Assembly: GCA_002426495.1 (NCBI GenBank)
Contig: DIQC01000084.1
Location: 1 to 20,051, forward strand
Source: Thermacetogenium sp. UBA5472
GTDB taxonomy: Bacteria > Bacillota > DSM-12270 > Thermacetogeniales > Thermacetogeniaceae
Direction: 5' to 3'
Length of the DNA stretch: 20,051 nucleotides
The number at the start of each line of letters is the position of its first letter. The first letter of the stretch is position 1. Positions 8,492 to 14,276 of this stretch are shown piece by piece. The notes below the pieces were generated by a model. That model was not told the DNA's origin. It was given only the letters and a program-made list of their open reading frames with translations, and made no database searches. The position numbers were made by a program, and so were the translations under genes.

Positions 8492-8545
8492 TTCCCGCTA
8501 GTGGTCTGTTTAGTGTTGGAAAAACAGGAAAAGGAGAGGGAGTAA

Positions 8546-8803
8546 TTGCGACTTGATAAGTTTTTACAGATTAGCCGATTGATTAAACGGCGTACTAGTG
8601 CAAAGGAAGCCTGCCTGGCAGGACGTGTTCAGGTCAATGGAAAGGTCGCCAAACCAGGTAATGAGGTTAAGGATGGCGATAGAATTGATGTGGCATGGGG
8701 GAAAAAGGTGAACCGGGTAGAAGTGTTGCAGATCCCGGAGCGAAGTATTCCCGCTTCCCAAGCGAAAACTCTTTATGAGGTTCTGGATGAAGATATCACG
8801 TAA
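8546..8803 (+). CDS. rqcP: S4-domain RNA-binding protein RqcP (Hsp15 family)
   Basis: RqcP binds stalled 50S subunits and works with RqcH in adding alanine tails during ribosome-associated quality control. The 85 residues form one S4 fold: LRLDKFLQISRLIKRRTSAK, then GRVQVNGKVAKPGNEVKDGDRIDVAWG. This closely resembles Bacillus YabO/RqcP in sequence and length. The start is TTG at 8546, after AGGAGAGGGAG. Position after hup is the conserved order. The usual next genes yabP, yabQ and divIC are missing here. Confidence 0.94.
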   Translation: MRLDKFLQISRLIKRRTSAKEACLAGRVQVNGKVAKPGNEVKDGDRIDVAWGKKVNRVEVLQIPERSIPASQAKTLYEVLDEDIT

Positions 8804-8865
8804 GGGCAAATAAGTCACATTTATTGAAGAGGATTGCTGCTCCTCTGCCCGATAGCTGGCAAATT

Positions 8866-8895
8866 AGCATACAAAATTCCCTCCCGTTTATACTA
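8866..8895 (+). promoter_or_regulatory. Candidate sigma-G/F promoter for the SpoIID-like gene
   Basis: AGCATA at 8866-8871, a 17-base spacer and TATACTA at 8889-8895 fit TGMATA, 17-18 bases, CATAMTA with one mismatch in each box. The -10 is identical to the one proposed for spoVT. Initiation would fall near 8902, inside the loop of the inverted repeat at 8873-8924. Confidence 0.5.
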
Positions 8896-8924
8896 AGACT
8901 AAAAGAAAATAGGGAGGGAATTTT
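8873..8924 (+). promoter_or_regulatory. Perfect inverted repeat that buries the ribosome site of the SpoIID-like gene
   Basis: AAAATTCCCTCCC (8873-8885) is the exact reverse complement of GGGAGGGAATTTT (8912-8924), with a 26-base loop. The second arm contains the Shine-Dalgarno GGGAGGG, 8 bases before the ATG. A transcript reading through from rqcP would fold and hide the ribosome site. A transcript starting at the promoter in the loop lacks the first arm and leaves the site free. The pairing is seen in the sequence; the regulatory role is inferred. Confidence 0.65.
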
Positions 8925-8926
8925 CT

Positions 8927-9889
8927 ATGAAGCGAACACCCCTTGTATCTATCATCTGTCTGACAGCATCCCTGGCGTTACTGGCTGGGCTTGCCGGCTG
9001 CGGGACTCCGGAGGAAAAACCACTGCCGGAGCAGGAATCAGAGTATAAATACCAGGAACCTGTAATAACGCTCTATGATAATGACACCGGTGAAAAAAAG
9101 GAGATCAAGATGGAGGAGTATCTTGCCGGTGTAGTTGCCGCAGAGATGGAGCCAACCTGGCCTCTAGAGGCATTGTCTGCCCAGGCTGTGTTGGCGCGCA
9201 CCTTTACCCTGCACAAGATCAAACATGAAAAAGGGGTGCCCCAACATGATGCCGATGCATCCACCAGCACAGAGGAATTTCAGGCCTATGATCCCGAGCG
9301 CATTACATCCCAGGTGCGAGAAGCAGTGAAAAGGACCCGGGGGAAGGTGATCAAGCATGACGGAGATTATATCAGGGCCTGGTTCCATTCCAATGCAGGG
9401 GGGAAAACGGCAACAGCTAAAGAAGGATTGGCCTTTGAAAAGGAGCCGACACCTTATATCAAAAGTGTGTCCGATTCCGGCCAAAAGGTGGCCAAGCCTG
9501 ATGACAAGACATGGGAAGCCTCTTTTACAGTGGACGAGGTCAGGGCTGCAGTGATCTCCCAGTCAGGTGAAGATTCCGGGCAAATAACCAGTGCAGAAAT
9601 TGCCAAAAAAGGACCATCAAAGCGAGCAGAGACTGTGCGTCTGGGAGATACGGAAATCAGTGGTTCAGCACTGCGCATGGGGCTGGGTCCTGAGCGTATG
9701 CGCTCTAATCTCCTCGATCGCTTTGAGGTCAAGGATGGTGAGCTGCACATGGCTGGGCGCGGTTACGGCCATGGGGTGGGGATGAGTCAGTGGGGAGCCT
9801 ATTATATGGCCGAAGAACAGGGAAAATCCTACACCGAAATCATCAACCACTACTTCAAGGATGTAACCATTGATCAGATCTGGCGTTGA
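8927..9889 (+). CDS. SpoIID/LytB-domain lipoprotein (probable peptidoglycan lytic transglycosylase)
   Basis: SpoIID-type enzymes cleave glycan strands stripped of stem peptides and in sporulation drive engulfment. The 320 residues begin with a lipoprotein signal ending LAGC (Cys25), so the enzyme should be tethered outside the membrane. Family landmarks are EEYLAGVVAAEMEPTWPLEALSAQAV with the probable catalytic Glu, ARTFTL, FHSNAGGKTA, YIKSV, and GYGHGVGMSQWGA near the C-terminus. ATG at 8927 follows GGGAGGG by 8 bases. The gene is not in the usual spoIID locus and has a lipobox, so it may be a SpoIID paralogue. Its last 93 codons are repeated at 13694-13973. Confidence 0.9.
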   Translation: MKRTPLVSIICLTASLALLAGLAGCGTPEEKPLPEQESEYKYQEPVITLYDNDTGEKKEIKMEEYLAGVVAAEMEPTWPLEALSAQAVLARTFTLHKIKHEKGVPQHDADASTSTEEFQAYDPERITSQVREAVKRTRGKVIKHDGDYIRAWFHSNAGGKTATAKEGLAFEKEPTPYIKSVSDSGQKVAKPDDKTWEASFTVDEVRAAVISQSGEDSGQITSAEIAKKGPSKRAETVRLGDTEISGSALRMGLGPERMRSNLLDRFEVKDGELHMAGRGYGHGVGMSQWGAYYMAEEQGKSYTEIINHYFKDVTIDQIWR

Positions 9890-9891
9890 GA
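9610..9891 (+). repeat. Left copy of a 282-bp direct repeat (3' end of the SpoIID-like gene)
   Basis: This copy matches 13694-13975 at 278 of 282 positions at a constant offset of 4084. Differences are at 9625, 9856, 9859 and 9865. All are third codon positions and all are silent (Arg, Phe, Lys, Val). The repeat stops two bases after the TGA. It contains the GYGHGVGMSQWGA motif and the C-terminus of the intact gene. Confidence 0.97.
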
Positions 9892-10020
9892 TTAGTTTTT
9901 GTTTTAGCTTACTTATGAAATCTCCCCAAAAGAAGCGTTCACTTAGTGACAGTTTCAAGCGGGGAAAAACGTAAGCCCTTCTTGCAACATTCAAAAAGTG
10001 ATATTCTATTGCGAAATTTA

Positions 10021-10051
10021 AACAGGCGGCTATCCTAAAAAGCCGCCTGTT
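10021..10051. terminator. Strong hairpin downstream of the SpoIID-like gene
   Basis: AACAGGCGGCT (10021-10031) pairs perfectly with AGCCGCCTGTT (10041-10051), with a 9-base loop. On the plus strand no T-tract follows. On the minus strand the stem is followed by TTAAATTTCG. It may end transcription weakly in either direction, or it may be a plain RNA stem. Confidence 0.45.
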
Positions 10052-10220
10052 CCTGATAATAGATGCTAGGAACTGGAGGCCCAATTGGTAGCTGGTCGTT
10101 TGAAAAATAATTTTCTACCATGAAATGGCTGTTTAGTCTCGCCAGACCAGCGATGATCTCCCCGTGTAGATTAGCTTCTCTGTCCCGCTCCCGCGGAATA
10201 TTGATGTTATAATATGTTGA
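10035..10220 (-). pseudogene. Possible C-terminal remnant of an unidentified gene
   Basis: On the minus strand a frame is open for about 61 codons between a TAA at 10221-10223 and a TAG at 10035-10037. It reads protein-like: IPRERDREANLHGEIIAG, LARLNSHFMVENYFSNDQ, LPIGPPVPSIYYQEQAAF. No start codon with a ribosome site is present. The neighbouring frame upstream also reads plausibly, which hints at a frameshift. I do not recognise the family. Its end overlaps the hairpin at 10021-10051. Confidence 0.3.
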
Positions 10221-10467
10221 TTATGCAGGATTCTTCCAGAAGGATACGAAGTATATACTATAACCATATTATTCCCGAAGTTACTAAAAGGCGTAGTGAA
10301 GAATCAAAAGTAAAAAGGCTTCAGGCTGAAACGGCTGGTTTTAATCCCAAATCCTTTCATAACATAATATAGTCCGTTTGTGTTGCATTTTGACCCTGTT
10401 GGGAATATCAGACAGGAAAATAACTCTTTGTGTTTAATATGTGTTTAATTTAATATAAATTGCATCA

Positions 10468-10743
10468 CTATTTTTCAGTAGTTAACTTGTCAAGGATATC
10501 ATAGCTCTCCTTATTTCCACGTTGAGTCCCGATTTCATACAAACCTGTATTCATTACACCCTTTAAAGCTAGGGCTCGTAGCATCATCTGACCCATGTTA
10601 AATTGTGATTTTGGGTTGTTATGGTAGAGACTGGAGCCATAATGTAAGATACTGTATTGCGTTGTATGGTTAACGACAAAGATTAAGAGGTGATTAGGGG
10701 TGCCTTTCTTGTGGGAATCAAATTTAGAAAACTGTATTCCTTT
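10468..10743 (-). pseudogene. Possible C-terminal remnant of a second unidentified gene
   Basis: On the minus strand a frame is open for 91 codons from 10743 to a TAG at 10468-10470. It contains HLLIFVVNHTTQYSILHYGS, LYHNNPKSQFNMGQMMLRAL and GLYEIGTQRGNKESYDILDK, which look like real protein. The only ATG choices (such as 10596) have no ribosome site, so this is probably a 3' fragment. Its upstream part overlaps the first 44 bases of the GAF/LuxR gene on the other strand. The family is not recognised. Confidence 0.33.
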
Positions 10744-11548
10744 TTACTGCACTCCTGAAGAGCTCAAGGCCTCTCACCTTCGGTGCAGTTTTCTAAAGGT
10801 GTCGCCGGAGCTTGCGAGGCCTCAAAAGATCCTCGCGCCGGCTATACTGATGTTGCACCTTAAAGCTTGTGCCCGCCTTCTTGACCTAACTGATCGGCTG
10901 ATTGCCCCTTTAAGTCTTGCCGGAACGCAAAAGCACTATATCTACATCCTCTGTGACCCGAAGTTGGTGACACTTAAAATCTTCGCTACTCAGGACGTTT
11001 TGGTTGCTACCAAAGAAGTCGGTGTTAAACCCGGTACAGTCTTTACGAGGGAAAGCTGCGGCACCAATGCTTTAGCGCTGGCGCGGGAACACGGGCGTCT
11101 GGTTGCTGTCCGGGGAGAGCAGCACTACTGCAGATTATTTAAAGATTGGTGTTGCGTTGCAAGTCCACTAAAAGACCCGGAAGACAAGATCTTAGGCTAT
11201 CTCGACATTTCGATGCATGCTGAGAAAGAACTGGGTTTAGCTGTTCCGCACCTGAAGACGCTAACTACTTTGATTGAACGGGAGTTTATGCTAATGGTAG
11301 ATTGTTGCCAGGATCGAAATGCCGGTGCATCGCAGGTACTCAGCCGTATCCCATCGGAAGTGGCTGTAAAACTTACTGCTCGTGAGCATGATGTCCTGAG
11401 TCTGTTGCTTTTCGGGTTGAGCAGTAAAGAGACAGCGACAAAGCTTCACCTCAGCGTTTACACTGTTGAAGGCTACCGCAAGCAAATATACCAAAAGCTT
11501 GGTGTGAAAGGTGGCGTAAAAGGAATCCTTGCCTTGCTCAGCCGCTAA
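10700..11548 (+). CDS. Transcription regulator: AcoR-like GAF sensor domain with LuxR-type HTH
   Basis: The 282-residue protein is probably a one-component cytoplasmic regulator. Residues about 80-190 resemble the GAF domain of sigma-54 activators such as AcoR: CGTNALALAREHGRLVAVRG, EQHYCRLFKDWCCVASPLKD, GYLDIS. Residues about 222-282 form a LuxR/GerE helix-turn-helix (LTAREHDVLSLLLFGLSSKE, then HLSVYTVEGYRKQIYQKLGV). There is no AAA+ domain and no phospho-acceptor receiver domain. GTG at 10700 follows AGAGGTGA by 8 bases, so I accept it although the first 60 residues are unrecognised. It is the first intact gene of the island and may control the genes that follow. The signal it senses is unknown. 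Confidence 0.8.
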   Translation: MPFLWESNLENCIPFYCTPEELKASHLRCSFLKVSPELARPQKILAPAILMLHLKACARLLDLTDRLIAPLSLAGTQKHYIYILCDPKLVTLKIFATQDVLVATKEVGVKPGTVFTRESCGTNALALAREHGRLVAVRGEQHYCRLFKDWCCVASPLKDPEDKILGYLDISMHAEKELGLAVPHLKTLTTLIEREFMLMVDCCQDRNAGASQVLSRIPSEVAVKLTAREHDVLSLLLFGLSSKETATKLHLSVYTVEGYRKQIYQKLGVKGGVKGILALLSR

Positions 11549-11603
11549 ATTCTGTTTTATCTGCTTCTTGTTTGTTTCGTGTGCCGTTACAAAAGAGAGG
11601 ATA

Positions 11604-11624
11604 AAACCCCCCATTTCTGGGGGT
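11604..11624 (+). terminator. Possible terminator after the GAF/LuxR gene
   Basis: AAACCCCC pairs with GGGGGTTT around a CATTT-type loop, about 55 bases after the regulator stop codon. The T-tract is only three bases, so it may be a leaky terminator or part of the leader for the next hairpin at 11636-11674. Confidence 0.45.
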
Positions 11625-11635
11625 TTACAGCGCAG

Positions 11636-11674
11636 TCCTTCGCTGTTAAGCTGTAGGCAACTTAAAGCGAAGGA
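11636..11674 (+). promoter_or_regulatory. Long hairpin covering a Shine-Dalgarno sequence
   Basis: TCCTTCGCT (11636-11644) pairs perfectly with AGCGAAGGA (11666-11674). After one bulged G the stem continues with TTAAG (11646-11650) and CTTAA (11661-11665), giving 14 pairs around the 10-base loop CTGTAGGCAA. The 3' arm supplies most of the ribosome site AAGGAGG (11670-11676). It is well placed to block translation of the short ORF that follows, unless something opens it. Confidence 0.55.
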
Positions 11675-11675
11675 G

Positions 11676-11828
11676 GTGTTCATCGATGGGAGAGCACAAG
11701 AATCATCTGAATTTTCCATCGGCGGGGATATCGTGACTATGGCCGTGGCTAAAAAGCCGGGGTTGGAAGTTGCACATAGGTTAGTGAAACACAATGTAAA
11801 GGCTCCAATAATAATTCCCAGGGGGTGA
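11676..11828 (+). CDS. Small uncertain ORF behind the hairpin, or a frameshifted fragment
   Basis: The frame reads VFIDGRAQESSEFSIGGDIV then TMAVAKKPGLEVAHRLVKHN and ends KAPIIIPRG, about 50 residues. It looks protein-like but I do not recognise it. The GTG at 11676 overlaps the ribosome site, so it is poorly placed. The well-spaced ATG at 11686 is in another frame and gives only a 16-residue peptide (MGEHKNHLNFPSAGIS) ending at 11736. An in-frame ATG at 11740 lies just beyond that stop. This could be translational coupling, a leader peptide, or a gene remnant broken by a frameshift. I cannot decide from sequence alone. Confidence 0.3.
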   Translation: MFIDGRAQESSEFSIGGDIVTMAVAKKPGLEVAHRLVKHNVKAPIIIPRG

Positions 11829-11979
11829 GAAATAGGTGTCAAGGATTTTTTTTTGGGTGTCACATTCCTATGTCGGCAAGATGCAAGCTGTATTTTGGAA
11901 GGTGCAATGGCGTGATGGAAAGACATTTTCGTAGGCTTGTGTTTCCGTTTTCTTTAGATTGGAAGGAAGAGTTCACCGT

Positions 11980-12007
11980 TTCGCATAGCCGCTCAGCGTA
12001 GTATAAT
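11980..12007 (+). promoter_or_regulatory. Candidate sigma-A promoter for the secreted-protein gene
   Basis: TTCGCA at 11980-11985, a 16-base spacer and a perfect TATAAT at 12002-12007. Initiation would fall about 35-40 bases before the start codon of the secreted protein, leaving a short leader with a strong GAGGAGG ribosome site. The -35 box is weak. Confidence 0.45.
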
Positions 12008-12051
12008 TCGGTAGTGTTTATAAGACAAGACTTTCTTCGAGGAGGTATTTT

Positions 12052-12687
12052 ATGAAACGCTTAAGTGTCAGTCTGTTAGTGATCTTTTTAGTGTTGTTTT
12101 GCTTTAATGGAATAGCCTTTGCTCATGTTGATAAAGGAAATGCTTTTGATTCAAAACCTTTAGAAGGATCTGCTCCGGATAATGGTATCCCGGATGAACC
12201 TGGAGGAACTTTAACACCTAATGAAATAGCAGAAATAGAAAAAAATAATGTAACTGATATTGGTATTTCGCCGCAACATATTGGTTATCCACATAAACAC
12301 GTTTTTCTTGGTATTTACAATAGATATGACGGTTACATAAGTAGAGGAGAAGTTGCAAGTGGCTACAATGGGAAAAGCAGTTCGGATACGTTATCTTTTA
12401 CCATTACTAGAACAGTTAGTAATAGTTGGAATACTACCATTGGTTTTAGCGCACAAACTATAAGCAGTGGTGTAGGTTATAACGTAGGATGGTCGGCTCA
12501 AAAGTCCTGGACGTATAGTGCTACTGTTAATCCCTATAGAACTGTTCACATTGGATATAGAGACTATTATCATGTTCAAGAGTACAACTGTCTAACCACA
12601 TGGTACTATAACCCACCTAAATATACGTCTGGGCAGGGCTGGGCAAAACAGTGGTTTAAACCCCATTTCTATACTTGGGAAACATGA
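12052..12687 (+). CDS. Secreted beta-strand-rich protein of unknown function
   Basis: The 211 residues start with a clear Sec signal peptide, probably cut after Ala24 (NGIAFA). The first part of the mature protein is polar and Pro/Gly-rich. From about residue 108 there is a run of alternating polar and hydrophobic residues rich in Ser and Thr (SDTLSFTITRTVSNSWNTTI, then GYNVGWSAQKSWTYSATV). This pattern is typical of amphipathic beta-hairpins and resembles the insertion region of aerolysin-type pore formers, but I see no diagnostic motif. The C-terminus is rich in Tyr and Trp. ATG at 12052 follows GAGGAGG by 7 bases. The base composition is clearly more AT-rich than the housekeeping block, suggesting transfer. 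A lipoprotein gene follows by 81 bases. Confidence 0.75.
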   Translation: MKRLSVSLLVIFLVLFCFNGIAFAHVDKGNAFDSKPLEGSAPDNGIPDEPGGTLTPNEIAEIEKNNVTDIGISPQHIGYPHKHVFLGIYNRYDGYISRGEVASGYNGKSSSDTLSFTITRTVSNSWNTTIGFSAQTISSGVGYNVGWSAQKSWTYSATVNPYRTVHIGYRDYYHVQEYNCLTTWYYNPPKYTSGQGWAKQWFKPHFYTWET

Positions 12688-12768
12688 ACGTATAGATAAA
12701 ATACAGTATTATTTTTAACGTTTTTTAATAAAAGCAACCTTCTTGGAAAAGAAAAGAGGCTGTATCAA

Positions 12769-13647
12769 TTGCGAAGGTTTACATTTTACATCTTGCTTAT
12801 CGTAGTTGTATTCACCGCTGCTTTAATGATTGGTTGCGGTGTAAATCAAACCTGGAAAGACAAAAACAAATGGCCTCCCGATGGTCTCTACTTTATGCAG
12901 TGGGATTCGTATCATGGATATTTTACGGATGAAGTACCCTATATTCAGTTATCATTAGTACATGTCTGTTCAGAATCTAAAGCAAACCCTGTTGAACCTA
13001 CTAAAAGTTACGTCCTACTATCTGATCAAGGCGAAATTGTGGCAGAGTCTTCAGATATTTCACTAGGATCAAAAGGCAAACAATACTCGTTGTATACTTT
13101 GGGATTGCGTCTCCCAAAACTGAATACGGGGAAGTATGTCATCGACAAATTGCAAATAGTAGAATCTAAAAATCAGAAGTCAACCTATCCTATAGGTTGT
13201 TGGGTGATTGAGGTTCGAGATGGAGATAAACCTATTGACATGAGTTTAGGTAAAAGAACTCTGGCAAGCGGCATCTTTGATTGGTATTCAGCAGAATTGA
13301 AGAACGATTCAAAGAGTGATGTGGTAATTAAAAATTTGGATTATCAATTAGTCTACAATTTGCATGAAACTGTGCTAAAAACTTATAAAGATTTTGACAT
13401 GCAAACACGTTTGGATGATAAGCCTTTTTTATCTTCAGGCGAAACCAAAACGTTTCTTTTTGAGTTTTCTATTGAAGATAATAATCAACAACGACCAAAG
13501 TTTATTTCTCTACGTCCCTTCCTTTCTTACACGATAGGAGACCAACCTAAACTTATGGTATTGCCCACAGCTATCTATTCGCACGTTGCAAAAAGTGATG
13601 AAGAAATAAAACAACTAATTACCGAACTGCACAATTCAGACAGATAA
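12769..13647 (+). CDS. Lipoprotein of unknown function, partner of the secreted protein
   Basis: The 292 residues open with a lipoprotein signal and lipobox MIGC (Cys23), so the protein should be anchored on the outer face of the membrane. The rest is soluble and beta-rich by composition, with no motif I recognise. The start is TTG at 12769, with a modest AAGAGG site about 10 bases upstream. No clear terminator or promoter separates it from the secreted protein, so the two may form an operon. It is equally AT-rich. A surface accessory, substrate receptor or self-protection role for the secreted partner is possible, but this is only inference. Confidence 0.7.
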   Translation: MRRFTFYILLIVVVFTAALMIGCGVNQTWKDKNKWPPDGLYFMQWDSYHGYFTDEVPYIQLSLVHVCSESKANPVEPTKSYVLLSDQGEIVAESSDISLGSKGKQYSLYTLGLRLPKLNTGKYVIDKLQIVESKNQKSTYPIGCWVIEVRDGDKPIDMSLGKRTLASGIFDWYSAELKNDSKSDVVIKNLDYQLVYNLHETVLKTYKDFDMQTRLDDKPFLSSGETKTFLFEFSIEDNNQQRPKFISLRPFLSYTIGDQPKLMVLPTAIYSHVAKSDEEIKQLITELHNSDR

Positions 13648-13693
13648 GAGCTTTTTGAATCTCTGCTTGTATGGGACGATTTGGCGAAGTTTT

Positions 13694-13973
13694 AGGACCA
13701 TCAAAGCGGGCAGAGACTGTGCGTCTGGGAGATACGGAAATCAGTGGTTCAGCACTGCGCATGGGGCTGGGTCCTGAGCGTATGCGCTCTAATCTCCTCG
13801 ATCGCTTTGAGGTCAAGGATGGTGAGCTGCACATGGCTGGGCGCGGTTACGGCCATGGGGTGGGGATGAGTCAGTGGGGAGCCTATTATATGGCCGAAGA
13901 ACAGGGAAAATCCTACACCGAAATCATCAACCACTACTTTAAAGATGTGACCATTGATCAGATCTGGCGTTGA
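13694..13973 (+). pseudogene. Orphan 3' fragment of the SpoIID-like gene
   Basis: The fragment encodes the last 92 residues of the SpoIID-like protein without change (GPSKRAETVRLGDTEISGSA through DVTIDQIWR). It has no signal peptide and no catalytic N-terminal half. An ATG at 13671 is in frame, but there is no ribosome site before it, so I do not think it is expressed as a functional enzyme. It is the displaced end of the gene, or the end brought in with the island. Confidence 0.85.
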
Positions 13974-13975
13974 GA
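13694..13975 (+). repeat. Right copy of the 282-bp direct repeat
   Basis: This copy is identical to 9610-9891 except at 13709, 13940, 13943 and 13949. One difference lies at the left edge and three lie near the right edge, leaving about 230 identical bases between them. The distribution fits flanks from two related alleles with a recombination event in the middle. Confidence 0.97.
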
Positions 13976-14276
13976 GCAGGTATTAATGCGAGGGTACGAA
14001 CCTCAACTTCACCGTTATGAGTGCTGCGGTTGCTGAATTCCGTGAAAAAGCAACCATTTCTGAGGAGTATTTTGAAGAAATCCGCAAGGACGTTAGAAGG
14101 CGGGGTGGACGCAGATGATTGGAGCGATAATCGAAGGAAGGCGCCGATGGCGTTATCCTTGTAGTCTCCAAGTTCCATCTCGCCTATATCATTTAAAGTT
14201 TATCATTGCGCTTTGCCACCGTTGCTCCCAGCTTGTTGCGTTCGAAGATATTCGACAAAATGCGGGTACCTGGTAC
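13976..14276. other. Gene-free, probably degraded stretch
   Basis: No complete gene is visible. Short runs read like protein fragments, for example MSAAVAEFREKATISEEYFE on the plus strand, ending at a TGA at 14118-14120, and a later run KEGADGVILVVSKFHLAYII in another frame. None has a start with a ribosome site and I recognise none. If the repeats arose by integration, this is where the original chromosome resumes. GGTACCTGGTACC at 14265-14277 is a small palindrome beside the ATPase stop codon. Confidence 0.4.

Larger units (their letters stand above)
9892..13693. mobile_element. Putative acquired island between the two direct repeats
   Basis: About 3.8 kb lies between the repeat copies and interrupts a run of conserved genes. 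It begins with about 800 bases without an intact gene (9892-10699), holding a hairpin and two minus-strand remnants. Then come a GAF/LuxR regulator, a structured leader with a small ORF, an AT-rich secreted protein and an AT-rich lipoprotein. Composition and gene content differ from the flanks. I see no integrase, transposase, terminal inverted repeat or tRNA target. Single-crossover integration of a circular molecule carrying the repeat would explain the layout. A tandem duplication followed by decay is the alternative. Confidence 0.45.

Noticed and set aside
11291..11926. Long minus-strand frame opposite the GAF/LuxR gene end
   Set aside because: It spans the regulator's HTH coding region, the hairpins and the next leader. 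Its composition is not protein-like and it has no supported start.
9892..13693. Conjugative element or prophage
   Set aside because: No integrase, relaxase, replication or structural phage gene is visible, and the terminal repeat is 282 bp rather than a short att core.
13671..13973. A 100-codon gene with ATG at 13671
   Set aside because: It is the repeated SpoIID-like 3' end joined to unrelated upstream sequence. There is no ribosome site and no N-terminal domain.
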